DNA from: Rhodanobacter sp. ANJX3
Lineage (GTDB): Bacteria > Pseudomonadota > Gammaproteobacteria > Xanthomonadales > Rhodanobacteraceae
DNA: 64,000 nucleotides
Reading direction: 5' to 3'
Assembly (NCBI RefSeq): GCF_014200755.1
Contig: NZ_JACHCM010000002.1
Location: 62,001-126,000 of the forward strand
Under the pieces are notes generated by a model that made no database searches, was not told where the DNA came from, and worked only from the letters and a program-made list of their open reading frames with translations. Shown here piece by piece: positions 9,103 through 18,442 of the stretch. A program made the position numbers and the translations under genes. Each line of letters begins with the position of its first letter. Position 1 is the stretch's first letter.

Positions 9103-10106
9103 CCGACATGTCCGACTTTCACGCGTTTCGCATCCACAACGACGATGCCGGCTATCGCGCCGGTATCGAAAGCATCGGCGCCGACGCGCTATCGCCCGGC
9201 GAAGTGCTGGTCGCCGTCGCCTATTCCTCGGTCAACTACAAGGATGCGCTCGCCGGTACCGGCAAAGGCAAGATTCTCCGTCAGTACCCCTTGAATGGCG
9301 GCATCGACGTGGCCGGCCACGTGGTCGCCTCGACCGACCCCACCTTCAAGGAAGGCGACGCGGTGCTGTGCACCGGCAGCGGGCTGTCCGAAACGCGCGA
9401 CGGCGGCTACGCCCAGTACATCCGACTGCCGTCTGCCTGGACGATTCCGCTGCCTGCCGGTTTGAGCCTGCGCGAAAGCATGATCCTGGGCACCGCCGGC
9501 TTCACCGCGGCGCTCGGCTTGCTGCGCATGCTGGACAACCATCAGACGCCGCAGCTCGGCCCTATCGCGGTGACCGGTGCCAGCGGCGGCGTGGGCATGC
9601 TGGCCATCGATATCTTCAGCCGCGCCGGCTACGAAGTGCACGCGATCAGCGGCAAGACCGATCATTTCGATTTTCTGCGCGCGCTGGGCGCCGCCGAGTG
9701 CATCGATCGGCATCAGCTGGCTTTCAGCGGCAAACCGATGGATTCGGTGCGTTTCGGCGGTGTACTGGACAACGTGGGCGGCAGCATGCTCGCCGGCCTG
9801 TTGCCCTTGATCAGCCCTCTTGGCAACGTCGCGCTCTGCGGCAACGCAGGCGGCGTGGCCTTCGATACCACCGTGCTGCCCTTCATCATTCGCGGCGCGG
9901 CGCTGCTCGGCATCGCCTCGGCCGGCACACCGCGTGCGGTTCGCGACGAGGTCTGGCGCCGCCTGGCGAACGACTGGAAGCCGCAGCACCTGGATCGTAT
10001 CGCCACAAATGAGATCGCCCTCACAGAGCTGTCCGGTGCGTTTGCGCGTATGCTGACCGGGGACTCTTTCGGCCGTACGCTGGTGCGCATCGATCGCGCC
10101 GCTTGA
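9099..10106 (+). CDS. acuI: MDR-family oxidoreductase, acryloyl-CoA reductase type
   Basis: 335 residues from GTG 9099, or 332 from ATG 9108. GTG is preferred because GAGG at 9088-9091 is seven bases away and it overlaps the preceding stop (GTGA). The protein is a zinc-free medium-chain reductase of the YhdH/AcuI group: SSVNYKDALAGTG near the N terminus, then the NADPH-binding VTGASGGVG at 158-166, and SAGTPRAVRDEVWRRLA near the end. Known members reduce acryloyl-CoA to propionyl-CoA, which detoxifies acrylate. Its link to the LOG gene is positional only. Confidence 0.82.
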   Translation: MTDMSDFHAFRIHNDDAGYRAGIESIGADALSPGEVLVAVAYSSVNYKDALAGTGKGKILRQYPLNGGIDVAGHVVASTDPTFKEGDAVLCTGSGLSETRDGGYAQYIRLPSAWTIPLPAGLSLRESMILGTAGFTAALGLLRMLDNHQTPQLGPIAVTGASGGVGMLAIDIFSRAGYEVHAISGKTDHFDFLRALGAAECIDRHQLAFSGKPMDSVRFGGVLDNVGGSMLAGLLPLISPLGNVALCGNAGGVAFDTTVLPFIIRGAALLGIASAGTPRAVRDEVWRRLANDWKPQHLDRIATNEIALTELSGAFARMLTGDSFGRTLVRIDRAA

Positions 10107-10174
10107 CGAAAGCGTGCTTGGAACTGCCACAGCCACCGCTTAGAATTCACGAAAACCGAAGGAACCAACATCCA

Positions 10175-10552
10175 ATGGCACGCATCTTGATTGTCGACGA
10201 TTCTCCGTCCCAGCTATTGGGCATCAAGCGAATCGTCGAAAAACTCGGACACGAAGCCTTCTCCGCCGAAGATGGCGCCGCCGGCGTCGAGGTTGCCAAG
10301 CAGGAACTACCCGACCTGATCCTGATGGACGTGGTGATGCCGAACCTCAACGGATTCCAGGCCACACGCACGATCAGCAAGAATCCGGAAACGGCGCATA
10401 TCCCGATCATTCTGGTGACCACCAAGGATCAGGAAACCGACAAGGTCTGGGGCATGCGTCAGGGCGCCAAGGCCTATGTCACCAAGCCGATCAAGGAAGA
10501 GGATCTGGTCAAGACCTTGAACGAGTTTCTGCCAGGCGCGCGCGCGCCGTAA
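10175..10552 (+). CDS. pilH: Single-domain response regulator, PilH-like
   Basis: 125 residues, a lone CheY-type receiver. ATG 10175 gives MARILIVDDSPSQLLGIKRI. The acid pocket is D8/D9, the phosphate acceptor is D52 in LMDVVMPNLNGFQATR, and the switch Thr and Lys are in VTTKDQETDKVWG and YVTKP. The region VTTKDQETDKVWGMRQGA is characteristic of PilH proteins of the type IV pilus chemosensory system (Pil-Chp). No other pil gene is adjacent, so it would act in trans; an unrelated CheY-like role is possible. It ends just before a strong bidirectional terminator. Confidence 0.78.
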   Translation: MARILIVDDSPSQLLGIKRIVEKLGHEAFSAEDGAAGVEVAKQELPDLILMDVVMPNLNGFQATRTISKNPETAHIPIILVTTKDQETDKVWGMRQGAKAYVTKPIKEEDLVKTLNEFLPGARAP

Positions 10553-10580
10553 TCGTCAGACTTCCTCAAGAGTCGCCCAA

Positions 10581-10608
10581 AAAAACGGCGCCCGAGAGCG
10601 CCGTTTTT
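10581..10608. terminator. Bidirectional intrinsic terminator between pilH and cbpA
   Basis: AAAAACGGCGC (10581-10591), six-base loop, GCGCCGTTTTT (10598-10608). An 11-bp perfect stem whose ends are A- and T-runs, so it can stop transcription from both converging genes. Confidence 0.9.
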
Positions 10609-10626
10609 CATCGCTGCTCGCCGCTA

Positions 10627-11523
10627 TCAGCTGCGTGGATCGTAATCCGTGAACTGATCGCGCAATGCCTCATAAGCCGCACGTTGGCTGTCGCTTTCGG
10701 CCAGCGGCGCGCGGATCGAGAGTTCGACCAGCTGATCGCCCGGATTGGCACCCGGCATGCCGCGGCCTTTCAGACGCAGTTTGCGGCCCGATTGCGACCC
10801 CGCGGGTATGCGCAAATCCACTTTGCCGGCCAATGTCGGCACGGAAACGGTTGCGCCCAACGCGGCCTCCCAGGGCGAGATCGGCAGGACGTGCAGCACA
10901 TTGCGCCCGTCCAGGCGGAAGCGCGGATCGTCACGGACCGTCACCTCGAGCAACAGGTCGCCCTTGGGACCCCCGCCCATGCCTGCCTGACCCTGGCCGG
11001 ACAGGCGAATGGTCTGGCCGGACTGGATGCCGGCGGGAATCTTCACTTCCAGCACGCGTTCACCGCCAGCGGGATCCTGCATGGAAAGCCGCGTGCGACC
11101 GCCGTCGAAGGCCGTCTGGAGATCGATCTGCACGCTTGCCTGGACGTCGCGCCCGCGCCTTGGACGCGCCTGCCCACGCTGTCCTCCCGCGGCATTGCGG
11201 CCGAACAGGCTCTCGAAGAAGTCGCTGAAGTCGCCATCGCCCATATCGCCGTGACCGGGCTGACCCTGCCAGCCCGGCGGCGGCCGGAACTGTTCACCCT
11301 GTCGATAACCGCCAGCCCGTAGCTCGTCATAGGAGCGCCGCTTGTCGGCATCCTTGAGCACCTCGTTGGCTTCATTGATCGACTTGAATTTTTCCTCGGC
11401 GCCCGCGTCCTTGTTTTTGTCGGGATGGTACTTGCGCGCCAGCTTGCGATACGCCGCCTTGATGTCGGCCTCGCTGGCGTCGGGCTTCACACCCAGAATG
11501 TCGTAATAATCTTTGAATTCCAC
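10627..11523 (-). CDS. cbpA: DnaJ-type co-chaperone, CbpA class
   Basis: 298 residues. Two GTG codons are possible; the one at 11523 is chosen because GGGGAG (11534-11529) is five bases upstream and the start [14 protein letters not shown] aligns with CbpA. The alternative at 11529 overlaps that site and adds two residues. The J domain carries the HPD motif (33-35), followed by a Gly/Phe-rich linker and two C-terminal substrate-binding domains. There is no cysteine zinc finger, which separates it from DnaJ proper. It stimulates DnaK ATPase and, in E. coli, also binds curved DNA. It shares a terminator with pilH. Confidence 0.88.
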   Translation of the reverse strand: MEFKDYYDILGVKPDASEADIKAAYRKLARKYHPDKNKDAGAEEKFKSINEANEVLKDADKRRSYDELRAGGYRQGEQFRPPPGWQGQPGHGDMGDGDFSDFFESLFGRNAAGGQRGQARPRRGRDVQASVQIDLQTAFDGGRTRLSMQDPAGGERVLEVKIPAGIQSGQTIRLSGQGQAGMGGGPKGDLLLEVTVRDDPRFRLDGRNVLHVLPISPWEAALGATVSVPTLAGKVDLRIPAGSQSGRKLRLKGRGMPGANPGDQLVELSIRAPLAESDSQRAAYEALRDQFTDYDPRS

Positions 11524-12027
11524 TGCCACTCCCCAACTTACGCAAAATCCGTATCGGTTCGCTTAACGTTACGGCCTGTTTCGCACTGTGCTGCGGCCAA
11601 CTTTTTCCGATCGACCGCCGCGGTTGATGGTAATGCGTCGCGGCGCCGGTGCGTCTTTATTCGGCCAAATCATTTCCTGCAGCGCTTCACGCACTGCCGA
11701 ATGTTGATGCGGCGGCGTGCACTTAGACAGGCTGGCCTTTCTTAAGGAGCCTTCATCCGAACGCCACCGCAGGCCGCCAGTATTCCAATGACACAGAGCG
11801 ACCGACAACCTAAGTCGACCAGGTAACCGAGACCGACGACCATGCCATGATCTTTTCCATAGCCATGCGGCGCATTGGCCGCCTGTGTTGCAAGATAGGT
11901 ACGCCGGCGAATGATTCAAGGCGACGAAACCAGCCGATCATCACGAGGAAAGTCCGCGATTCAGCCAGACAACAACAATTGCGCGATCGAACATGGTCGC
12001 GCAGCTCCTCAACCGAGAGAGATACGC
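11524..12027. other. Gene-poor spacer between cbpA and the peroxiredoxin gene
   Basis: 504 bases between two divergent genes; promoters for both should lie here but I see no convincing -35/-10 pair. Short ORFs occur on both strands without ribosome sites or recognisable sequence. A GAGGAAAGTCC string at 11949-11959 recalls a conserved RNase P RNA segment, but nothing around it fits. No tRNA, repeat or pseudogene could be identified. Confidence 0.5.
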
Positions 12028-12510
12028 ATGATCATCCAACCCGGCAAAATGATTCCCGACGCCTCCGTGCAGGTTGTCGACGCAGAGGTGCGCAAATGCC
12101 GTACCGCCGAGCTGTTCGCCGCCAGAAAGGTCGTGATGTTCGGCGTACCCGGCGCTTTCACTCCGACCTGCTCGAACAAGCATCTGCCAGGTTACGTCAA
12201 CCATCTGGCCGACTTTCGCGAACGCAACATCACGGTGATGTGCCTGGCCGTGAACGATGCGCATGTGATGCAGGCATGGGCGGCATCGTTACAAGTACCC
12301 GCCGAGCTGCTGATGGTGGCCGACGGCAATGCCGGTTTTACCCGATCGATGGGGCTGGAGCTGGACGGCACCGCCTTCGGCATGGGCATTCGGGTGAAGC
12401 GCTTTGCGCTGTTTGCCGAAGACGGTGTGGTCCGCCTGCTGCATGTCGAAGCCCCCGGCGAGTTTCGCGTGTCCAGCGCCGAGGCGATGCTCGCCGCCAT
12501 CGATCAATGA
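12028..12510 (+). CDS. Peroxiredoxin, Prx5 type
   Basis: 160 residues from ATG 12028, with GAGAGA a few bases upstream; a longer in-frame start at 11911 adds residues unlike the family. The peroxidatic cysteine is C48 in GVPGAFTPTCS, a Prx5 signature, followed by KHLPGYV. Further cysteines at C24 and in VMCLAVND could serve in resolution. It reduces hydrogen and organic peroxides with thiol donors in the cytoplasm. There is no fused glutaredoxin domain. The gene stands alone, divergent from cbpA. Confidence 0.88.
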   Translation: MIIQPGKMIPDASVQVVDAEVRKCRTAELFAARKVVMFGVPGAFTPTCSNKHLPGYVNHLADFRERNITVMCLAVNDAHVMQAWAASLQVPAELLMVADGNAGFTRSMGLELDGTAFGMGIRVKRFALFAEDGVVRLLHVEAPGEFRVSSAEAMLAAIDQ

Positions 12511-12837
12511 GCTATATCTGTTGGGGCAGAGCTGGCACTCGTTGTCGCCAGGCGTGTGAAAAGCTGGAGCTTCCAGGCATACGTGGATGCCTCGAAAAAT
12601 CATAGGCGCCCGTCGTCGCTTCAGACGGCGGGCTCACCAAGCAAAACCAGACGTTCGCGGATGAACTGACTCCCACGGGCGACAGCAAGTCGCATCGGCA
12701 TATTTTCCCACCGACCACGCCTACTCCGACCAGCGCAACGAACTATCCTCCGCCGTTTTGCACTCGCTGGCCTCGCTGCCCAAGTAGCGCGTTCGCAAAG
12801 CCTGCGCCGAAGCGATCACTCCGGAATCCGTCCAATA
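12511..12837. other. Gene-poor spacer after the peroxiredoxin gene
   Basis: About 330 bases with no supportable gene. On the plus strand one frame reads a short protein-like stretch (AYFPTDHAYSDQRNELSS, 12698-12751) ending at a TAG at 12785-12787, which may be a decayed gene end, but I cannot assign it. The spacer ends at the gyrA terminator. Confidence 0.4.
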
Positions 12838-12863
12838 AAAAACCCCGGATACCCGGGGTTTTT
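12838..12863. terminator. Intrinsic terminator downstream of gyrA
   Basis: AAAAACCCCGG (12838-12848), loop ATAC, CCGGGGTTTTT (12853-12863). A GC stem flanked by A- and T-runs; works for gyrA on the minus strand and for any plus-strand transcript from the peroxiredoxin side. Confidence 0.9.
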
Positions 12864-12884
12864 CTTGCCGCGCAAAACGGCTGA

Positions 12885-15500
12885 TCAGTCTTCGACTGGC
12901 GTCGGCTCGACTTCACCGGAGCCACTTTCGTCGACGGGCGAAGCGCCGCCGACAATCTCGCCATCTTCGCCGTTTTCTTCTTCCGCATCGAGCCGCACCA
13001 CGCTGACCAGCTTTTCATCCGCCGGCAGCTTGATCAGGGTGACGCCCTGAGTGTTACGGCTGAGCTGCGATACCTCGGCCACGCGCGTACGTACCAGCGT
13101 GCCCTGATCGGAGATCAGCATCAGCTCGTGCAGTTCGGTGACCTGCGTTGCCGCCACCAGCGCGCCGTTGCGTTCGGAACACTGGATACCGATCACGCCC
13201 TGGGTGCCTCGTCCCTTCTTCGGGAATTCGCTCAGCTCGGTGCGCTTGCCGTAACCACGCTCGGTCGCCGTGAGAATGTCGCCCTCGGCGGCCACGATCA
13301 ACGAGACCACATTTTCGTCCTTGGCCAACCGCATGCCGCGCACGCCGCCGGCGGTACGACCCATCGAGCGCACGGTGTTCTCGTCGAAGCGGTTGACCTT
13401 GCCGTTGGACGCGAACAGCAGCACGTCGCTGTCGCCATTGGTCAGCGCCACGTTGACCAGCGCGTCGCCTTCATCGAGCTTGATCGCGATCTTGCCCTTC
13501 TGCAGCTGAAAGGCAAACTCCGTGAGCGGCGTTTTCTTGACCGTACCCATGCGGGTCGCAAAGAACACGAAGCGGTCTTCGGTGTATTCGCGCACCGGCA
13601 GCACCGCCTGCACTTTTTCGTTTTCGCCCAGTGGAAGCAGGTTCACGATCGGCTTGCCGCGCGCACCCGAGCCCGCTTCCGGCATCTGATATACCTTGAG
13701 CCAATAGACGCGACCGGTGCTGGTGAAGGTCAGCAGGGTATCGTGGGTGTTGACCACCCACAGCTGCTCGACGAAATCCTCGTCTTTCAGCGCGGAGGCC
13801 GAACGCCCCTTGCCGCCACGACGCTGCGAACGATAGCTGCTCGCCGGCTGACGCTTGATGTAACCGGTATGCGACAGCGTCACGACCACATCTTCCGGCG
13901 TGATCAGGTCGAGTACGTTGAGGTCTTCCTGCGAATGCTGGATCTCGGTGCGGCGGGCATCGCCGAACTCTTCCTTCACCGTTTCCAGTTCGCCGCGAAT
14001 TACTTCGAGCAGGCGTTCGGGATTTTCCAGAATTTCAATCAGGCCGCGAATGGTTTCCAGAATCTGCTTGTATTCGTCGGAGAGCTTTTCCTGCTCCAGT
14101 CCGGTCAGACGATGCAGACGCATCGCCAGAATTTCCAAAGCCTGCGCTTCGGACAGCTGATAGCCGTCATCCTTCAGGCCATCGCGCGGATCCATTTCCT
14201 CCGGTCGTGAGGCTTCGGCTCCGGTGGCCGACAACAGCGCGCGAACCAGCCCCGCTTCCCAGCGCCGCACGACCATCCGCTCCCGCGCCTCGGCCGGCGA
14301 GGCCGACGTCTTGATCAGCTCGATCATCTCGTCGATGTTGGCCAGCGCTACCGTGAGGCCTTCGAGGATGTGCGCACGTGCGCGCGCCTTGCGCAGTTCG
14401 AAGATCGTGCGACGTGTCACCACTTCGCGACGATGGCGGATGAACGCCTCGAGGATATCTTTGAGATTCAGCAGACGCGGCTGGCCATCGAGCAGCGCGA
14501 CCATATTGATGCCGAAGGTGACCTGCAGCTGGGTCTGCTGGAACAGGTTGTTGAGCACTACGTCGCCCATCGCATCGCGGCGGATCTCGATCACCACGCG
14601 CATGCCGTCCTTGTCGGATTCGTCGCGCAGCTCGCTGATGCCTTCGAGCTTCTTTTCCTTGACCAGCTCGGCGATCTTTTCGATCAGCCGCGCCTTGTTC
14701 ACCTGATACGGCAGCTCGTGAATGATGATGGTTTCACGGCCGTTCGCCTCGGTTTCCACCTCGGCCTTGGCACGCACCAGAATGCGGCCGCGGCCCGTGC
14801 GATAGGCCTCGATGATGCCGGACGAACCGTTGATGATGCCGTGGGTCGGAAAGTCCGGCCCCGGAATATGCTGCATCAGATCCTCGACGCCCAGCGACGG
14901 ATCGTCGATCAGCGCCAGTGTCGCCGCAATCACCTCGTTGAGGTTGTGCGGCGGAATATTGGTGGCCATACCGACCGCGATGCCGGCAGAACCGTTGATG
15001 AGCAGGTTCGGCACGCGCGCCGGCAGCACCAGCGGCTCGTGCTCGCTTTCGTCGTAGTTGGGACCGAAGTCGACGGTTTCTTTGTCGATATCGGCCAGCA
15101 GCTCGTGCGTGAGGCGCGACATGCGTACCTCGGTGTAACGCATCGCCGCGGCGTTGTCGCCATCGACCGAACCGAAGTTGCCCTGACCGTCGACCAGCAG
15201 ATAGCGCAGTGAAAACGGCTGCGCCATGCGCACGATCGCGTCGTAGACCGAGGCATCGCCGTGCGGATGGTATTTACCGATCACGTCGCCGACCACGCGG
15301 GCCGATTTCTTATAGGGCTTGTTCCACACGTTACCCAGTTCGCTCATCGCAAAAAGCACGCGACGATGCACCGGCTTGAGACCATCGCGGACATCGGGGA
15401 GCGCGCGGCCCACGATCACGCTCATGGCGTAATCGAGGTAGCTCTGGCGCATCTCGTCTTCGATATTGACGCGAATGATTTCTTTGGCGAGATCTGCCAT
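12885..15500 (-). CDS. gyrA: DNA gyrase subunit A
   Basis: 871 residues. The N-terminal breakage-reunion domain has the catalytic Tyr122 in [10 protein letters not shown]. The quinolone region reads [12 protein letters not shown]; numbering matches E. coli, so position 83 is Ala (codon GCC at 15254-15252) and 84 is Ser, with Asp87 conserved. The GyrA box is present as QRRGGKGRS, which marks gyrase rather than topoisomerase IV ParC. The six-bladed C-terminal domain follows, then an acidic tail rich in Glu. It introduces negative supercoils with GyrB. It is transcribed alone, with a terminator after it and an AT-rich palindrome about 105 bases upstream. Confidence 0.97.
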   Translation of the reverse strand: MADLAKEIIRVNIEDEMRQSYLDYAMSVIVGRALPDVRDGLKPVHRRVLFAMSELGNVWNKPYKKSARVVGDVIGKYHPHGDASVYDAIVRMAQPFSLRYLLVDGQGNFGSVDGDNAAAMRYTEVRMSRLTHELLADIDKETVDFGPNYDESEHEPLVLPARVPNLLINGSAGIAVGMATNIPPHNLNEVIAATLALIDDPSLGVEDLMQHIPGPDFPTHGIINGSSGIIEAYRTGRGRILVRAKAEVETEANGRETIIIHELPYQVNKARLIEKIAELVKEKKLEGISELRDESDKDGMRVVIEIRRDAMGDVVLNNLFQQTQLQVTFGINMVALLDGQPRLLNLKDILEAFIRHRREVVTRRTIFELRKARARAHILEGLTVALANIDEMIELIKTSASPAEARERMVVRRWEAGLVRALLSATGAEASRPEEMDPRDGLKDDGYQLSEAQALEILAMRLHRLTGLEQEKLSDEYKQILETIRGLIEILENPERLLEVIRGELETVKEEFGDARRTEIQHSQEDLNVLDLITPEDVVVTLSHTGYIKRQPASSYRSQRRGGKGRSASALKDEDFVEQLWVVNTHDTLLTFTSTGRVYWLKVYQMPEAGSGARGKPIVNLLPLGENEKVQAVLPVREYTEDRFVFFATRMGTVKKTPLTEFAFQLQKGKIAIKLDEGDALVNVALTNGDSDVLLFASNGKVNRFDENTVRSMGRTAGGVRGMRLAKDENVVSLIVAAEGDILTATERGYGKRTELSEFPKKGRGTQGVIGIQCSERNGALVAATQVTELHELMLISDQGTLVRTRVAEVSQLSRNTQGVTLIKLPADEKLVSVVRLDAEEENGEDGEIVGGASPVDESGSGEVEPTPVED

Positions 15501-15604
15501 GAATTAGCTTTCCTGGAGGACGAAAAAGGTCGCCGGAAGAGCGCTCGCGGCGCGCATGCAGGCGACTGGAAATCAACCCCGGAAGTGTACCACGAATGGC
15601 CTCA

Positions 15605-15632
15605 GATAGATAAGTTTTAAACCTTATCTATC
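15605..15632. repeat. AT-rich palindrome between GtrA and gyrA
   Basis: GATAGATAAG (15605-15614), eight-base centre TTTTAAAC, CTTATCTATC (15623-15632): a perfect 10-bp inverted repeat with only six GC pairs in 20 arm bases. It lies six bases after the GtrA stop codon, and a possible gyrA -10 (TACACT, 15589-15584 on the minus strand) is 15 bases beyond. It could end mtnA-GtrA transcription or be a regulatory site for gyrA. Confidence 0.55.
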
Positions 15633-15638
15633 AATAAC

Positions 15639-16052
15639 TTATGCGGAAGCCTTTGGGTTCTTGAAAAGCGTGCTGCGAGCGGCCGCAAAGTTGACGAATG
15701 CCGCTACCACCGAGCCCGCTGCAGCGCCGATCGCCGGCCACCGGTGAAGCACGGGAAAGTTCATCAGCAAAAGCGCGTAGACACCGTAATTGACCGCTGC
15801 ACCGACGCTCATCAAGCCCATCCAGTGCAGCCATTCGGCGTGCGCCGATCGATCGCTGCGACGATCGGCAAAGGTGTAATGGCGACTCCACCACCAGGTG
15901 AAAGTCGCTGCGATAAGAAACGACGGCACGCGCGCCACGTATGGATTCCAGCCGGCCAGGCCGACCAGCATCTGCACAATGCCCGTATCGATGACCAGAC
16001 CACCGACACCGCCAACGGCAAAGAGAAAAATTTCCCTGTGCAGTTTTACCAT
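15639..16052 (-). CDS. GtrA-like membrane protein
   Basis: 137 residues from ATG 16052, which overlaps the end of mtnA by seven bases (ATGGTAA). Four hydrophobic segments are visible: [20 protein letters not shown], the stretch around [37 protein letters not shown], and the one ending [13 protein letters not shown], a standard GtrA layout. The basic tail [10 protein letters not shown] follows. GtrA proteins help flip or transfer bactoprenol-linked sugars, for example in O-antigen glucosylation or teichoic-acid-like modification. There is no glycosyltransferase next to it, so the sugar pathway is unknown. Confidence 0.85.
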   Translation of the reverse strand: MVKLHREIFLFAVGGVGGLVIDTGIVQMLVGLAGWNPYVARVPSFLIAATFTWWWSRHYTFADRRSDRSAHAEWLHWMGLMSVGAAVNYGVYALLLMNFPVLHRWPAIGAAAGSVVAAFVNFAAARSTLFKNPKASA

Positions 16053-17065
16053 CCGAACATCGCCTGCATGGCGATTGAGTTCGGTCGTTCGATCACGCCA
16101 CGCTCGGTCACGATCGCGTCGATCAGTTCCGCCGGCGTCACGTCGAATACCGGATTCCACGCCTGCGCACCATCGACCACGGTGCGCTGCCCGGCGGTAC
16201 TGAGCAGCTCGGTCGAATCGCGCAGCTCGATCTCGATATCCTCGCCGGTGCCAGTCGCCATATCCACCGTCGACGACGGCGCGACGACCATGAATTTCAC
16301 GCCGTGGTATTTCGCGGCAATGGCCAATTGATAAGTGCCTATCTTGTTGGCGGTATCGCCGTTGGCCGCAATGCGATCGGCGCCGACGATCACCCACTGC
16401 ACGGCACCGGATTTCATCAAATGCGACGCCGCCGAATCGGCAATCAGTTTGGCGGGAATGCCGTCGCGCACCAGCTCCCACATGGTCAGCCGCGCACCCT
16501 GCTGCCACGGCCGCGTTTCACCCGCATAGACCTGATCGATCCGGCCACCGGCGACGCCTGCGCGGATAACGCCGAGCGCCGTACCATAACCCGCCGTGGC
16601 GAGCGAACCGGTATTGCAGTGAGTCAGCACGCCGGAATGCGCCGCAATCAAGGACGCGCCGAGCTCGCCCATCCGGCGATTGGCCGCAAGATCCTCGTCC
16701 TGGATGGCCTGCGCCTCGCGCACCAGCCCCGGCGCATCGGCACTGGATGCGATGCGCTTTTTCATCCGATCGAGCGCCCACATCAGGTTGACCGCGGTGG
16801 GCCGCGCCGCGCGCAGCGTGCTCAGTACAGGATCGAGATCGACCTGCTGTTGAGCCGCCATGGCCACGCCCCAAGCCGCCGCGATGCCGATGGCCGGCGC
16901 GCCGCGCACGGCCAGATCGCGGATCGCCTGCGTCACCTGTTGCGCATCACGGCATTCGATCCACCGTTCTTCGGCGGGCAGCAAACGCTGATCGAGCAGG
17001 CGCAGATGATCGCCCTGCCACTGCACGGCGCGAATGGAGTCGAGGTTGGGATTGGGCGTTGTCAT
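16046..17065 (-). CDS. mtnA: S-methyl-5-thioribose-1-phosphate isomerase
   Basis: 339 residues from ATG 17065; an in-frame start 13 codons earlier is possible but unlike the family. Catalytic Cys150 is in [11 protein letters not shown] and Asp230 in [11 protein letters not shown]; their 80-residue spacing equals that of the B. subtilis enzyme (C160, D240). [13 protein letters not shown] and [11 protein letters not shown] further mark the family and separate it from eIF2B subunits. It converts methylthioribose 1-phosphate to methylthioribulose 1-phosphate in methionine salvage. No other mtn gene is in the window. It is followed, with overlap, by the GtrA gene. Confidence 0.95.
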   Translation of the reverse strand: MTTPNPNLDSIRAVQWQGDHLRLLDQRLLPAEERWIECRDAQQVTQAIRDLAVRGAPAIGIAAAWGVAMAAQQQVDLDPVLSTLRAARPTAVNLMWALDRMKKRIASSADAPGLVREAQAIQDEDLAANRRMGELGASLIAAHSGVLTHCNTGSLATAGYGTALGVIRAGVAGGRIDQVYAGETRPWQQGARLTMWELVRDGIPAKLIADSAASHLMKSGAVQWVIVGADRIAANGDTANKIGTYQLAIAAKYHGVKFMVVAPSSTVDMATGTGEDIEIELRDSTELLSTAGQRTVVDGAQAWNPVFDVTPAELIDAIVTERGVIERPNSIAMQAMFGW

Positions 17066-17147
17066 CGATCCATTATCGCCGATGACATGCCATCCCGGCG
17101 ACACCTCACAGTGGACGGAAAACGAAGCGAAGGACGAGATCGACGTG

Positions 17148-17339
17148 TCAGCGCGCCTCCGGCACCACCAACCACAGAATGCCGTAAATCAAAATGCCAG
17201 AGCCGCCAAAAAAGGTCAGCACGATCCAGGCGATCCGCACCAGCGTGGGATCCCAGCCGAAATATTCCGCGATGCCTGCGCACACGCCAGCGACGGTCCT
17301 GTTGCTGCGTGATCGATACAAGCGCTTTTCGGTATTCAT
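17148..17339 (-). CDS. PspC-domain small membrane protein
   Basis: 63 residues from ATG 17339, eight bases after GAGG; an ATG six bases earlier is too close to that site. The sequence is almost one PspC domain: [20 protein letters not shown], then [20 protein letters not shown] and [12 protein letters not shown], giving an N-terminal basic part and a hydrophobic membrane part. In E. coli PspC is an inner-membrane partner of the phage shock response; stand-alone short PspC proteins are common and their role is less clear. It starts 23 bases after the phaC stop, so it may share the phaEC transcript. Confidence 0.88.
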   Translation of the reverse strand: MNTEKRLYRSRSNRTVAGVCAGIAEYFGWDPTLVRIAWIVLTFFGGSGILIYGILWLVVPEAR

Positions 17340-17362
17340 TCGCATTACCTCATCGAGAGCGA

Positions 17363-18433
17363 TCAGTCGCGTGCATGCAGCCACTGATGAATGGCCGGCG
17401 GCACCTCGCGCTGTGCCCGACCGGAGACGTAAATGCCGATGTGGCCGCCCTTGAACGCCAGCTGGGTGTAATCCTCGGTGCCCAGACGCGTTGCCATGGC
17501 GCGCGACGCGTCGGGCGGCACCAGATGATCCTGCTCGGCAAAAATATTCAACACCGGCTGTTTGATCTGGCGCAGATCCACGCGACGACCGCCGATCTCC
17601 AGCGCGCCACTCATCAGGCCGTTTTGCTGATAGAACTTCTGAATGAACTCGCGAAACGCATCACCGGCCTGGTCGGGTGAATCGAATATCCAGCGCTCCA
17701 TGCGCAGAAAATTTTCCAGCTCGATCGGGCTTTCCAGAATATCGACCAGCCCCACGTATTTCTGCTGATTCAAGCGCACAGGCTTGAGCGAGAGATATAC
17801 GTAATTCATCAACGAGGCAGGAATATTGCCGACGGTATCGACGAATCGATCCACGTCGAGCGTGCGTGCCCAGTGCGAAAGCATATTGTCCGGCGTCTGA
17901 AAATCCACCGGAGTCACCATGGTGATCAGATTCCGGATTTTCTGTGGATGCAGGGCTGTGTAGCACAGCGAAAACGCGCCGCCCTGGCAAATGCCGAGCA
18001 GATCGATCGCGTCGAGCTCGTGCCTCTGGCGCACGGCATCGACACAGCGGTCGAGATAGCCGTTGATGTAATCGTCCAGCGTCAGCCAGCGGTCGGACGC
18101 ATCGGGATAGCCCCAGTCGATCAGATAAACGTCCTCACCCTGCTCCAGCAGATTGCGCACCATCGACCGGTCTTCCTGCAGATCGGTCATCCAGACGGTG
18201 TTGACGAGCGCATAGGCGATAAGCAGGGGAACCCTCGACGTCGGTTTTTTCGCGCCCTTGAAATGCCAGACTTTCAATTTGTCTTCGCTGTACACCAACT
18301 TGCGCGGAGTGTTGGCGTATTCCGGCTGGCGCGCACCATGAAGCCGCCCCATGCCCGAGGCCAGCTTGCGCTGGAAGGCGCTGACCTCGTCCATGATCTT
18401 GTTGGGATCCATTCGAAACGGCGAGTGCTCCAC
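17363..18433 (-). CDS. phaC: Class III poly(3-hydroxyalkanoate) synthase, catalytic subunit
   Basis: 356 residues, the size typical of class III PhaC. The catalytic triad falls exactly where it does in Allochromatium vinosum PhaC: Cys149 in the lipase-like box GICQGG, Asp302 in FAEQDHLVPP and His331 in FKGGHIG. It polymerises hydroxyacyl-CoA, mainly 3-hydroxybutyryl-CoA, on the granule surface. Class III enzymes need PhaE, whose gene is directly upstream with a nine-base gap, so they form one operon. No phaA or phaB lies here, so monomer supply is encoded elsewhere. Confidence 0.95.
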   Translation of the reverse strand: MEHSPFRMDPNKIMDEVSAFQRKLASGMGRLHGARQPEYANTPRKLVYSEDKLKVWHFKGAKKPTSRVPLLIAYALVNTVWMTDLQEDRSMVRNLLEQGEDVYLIDWGYPDASDRWLTLDDYINGYLDRCVDAVRQRHELDAIDLLGICQGGAFSLCYTALHPQKIRNLITMVTPVDFQTPDNMLSHWARTLDVDRFVDTVGNIPASLMNYVYLSLKPVRLNQQKYVGLVDILESPIELENFLRMERWIFDSPDQAGDAFREFIQKFYQQNGLMSGALEIGGRRVDLRQIKQPVLNIFAEQDHLVPPDASRAMATRLGTEDYTQLAFKGGHIGIYVSGRAQREVPPAIHQWLHARD

Positions 18434-18442
18434 GGCCGCTCC

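Noticed and set aside
11949-11959. GAGGAAAGTCC, as in bacterial RNase P RNA
   Set aside because: Only this short string matches; the flanking sequence does not continue as rnpB, and no other conserved segment or pairing is present nearby.
15639-16508. A 289-codon frame covering the GtrA gene
   Set aside because: The first 150 codons lie inside mtnA in another frame and are low-complexity; the real GtrA start is the ATG at 16052.
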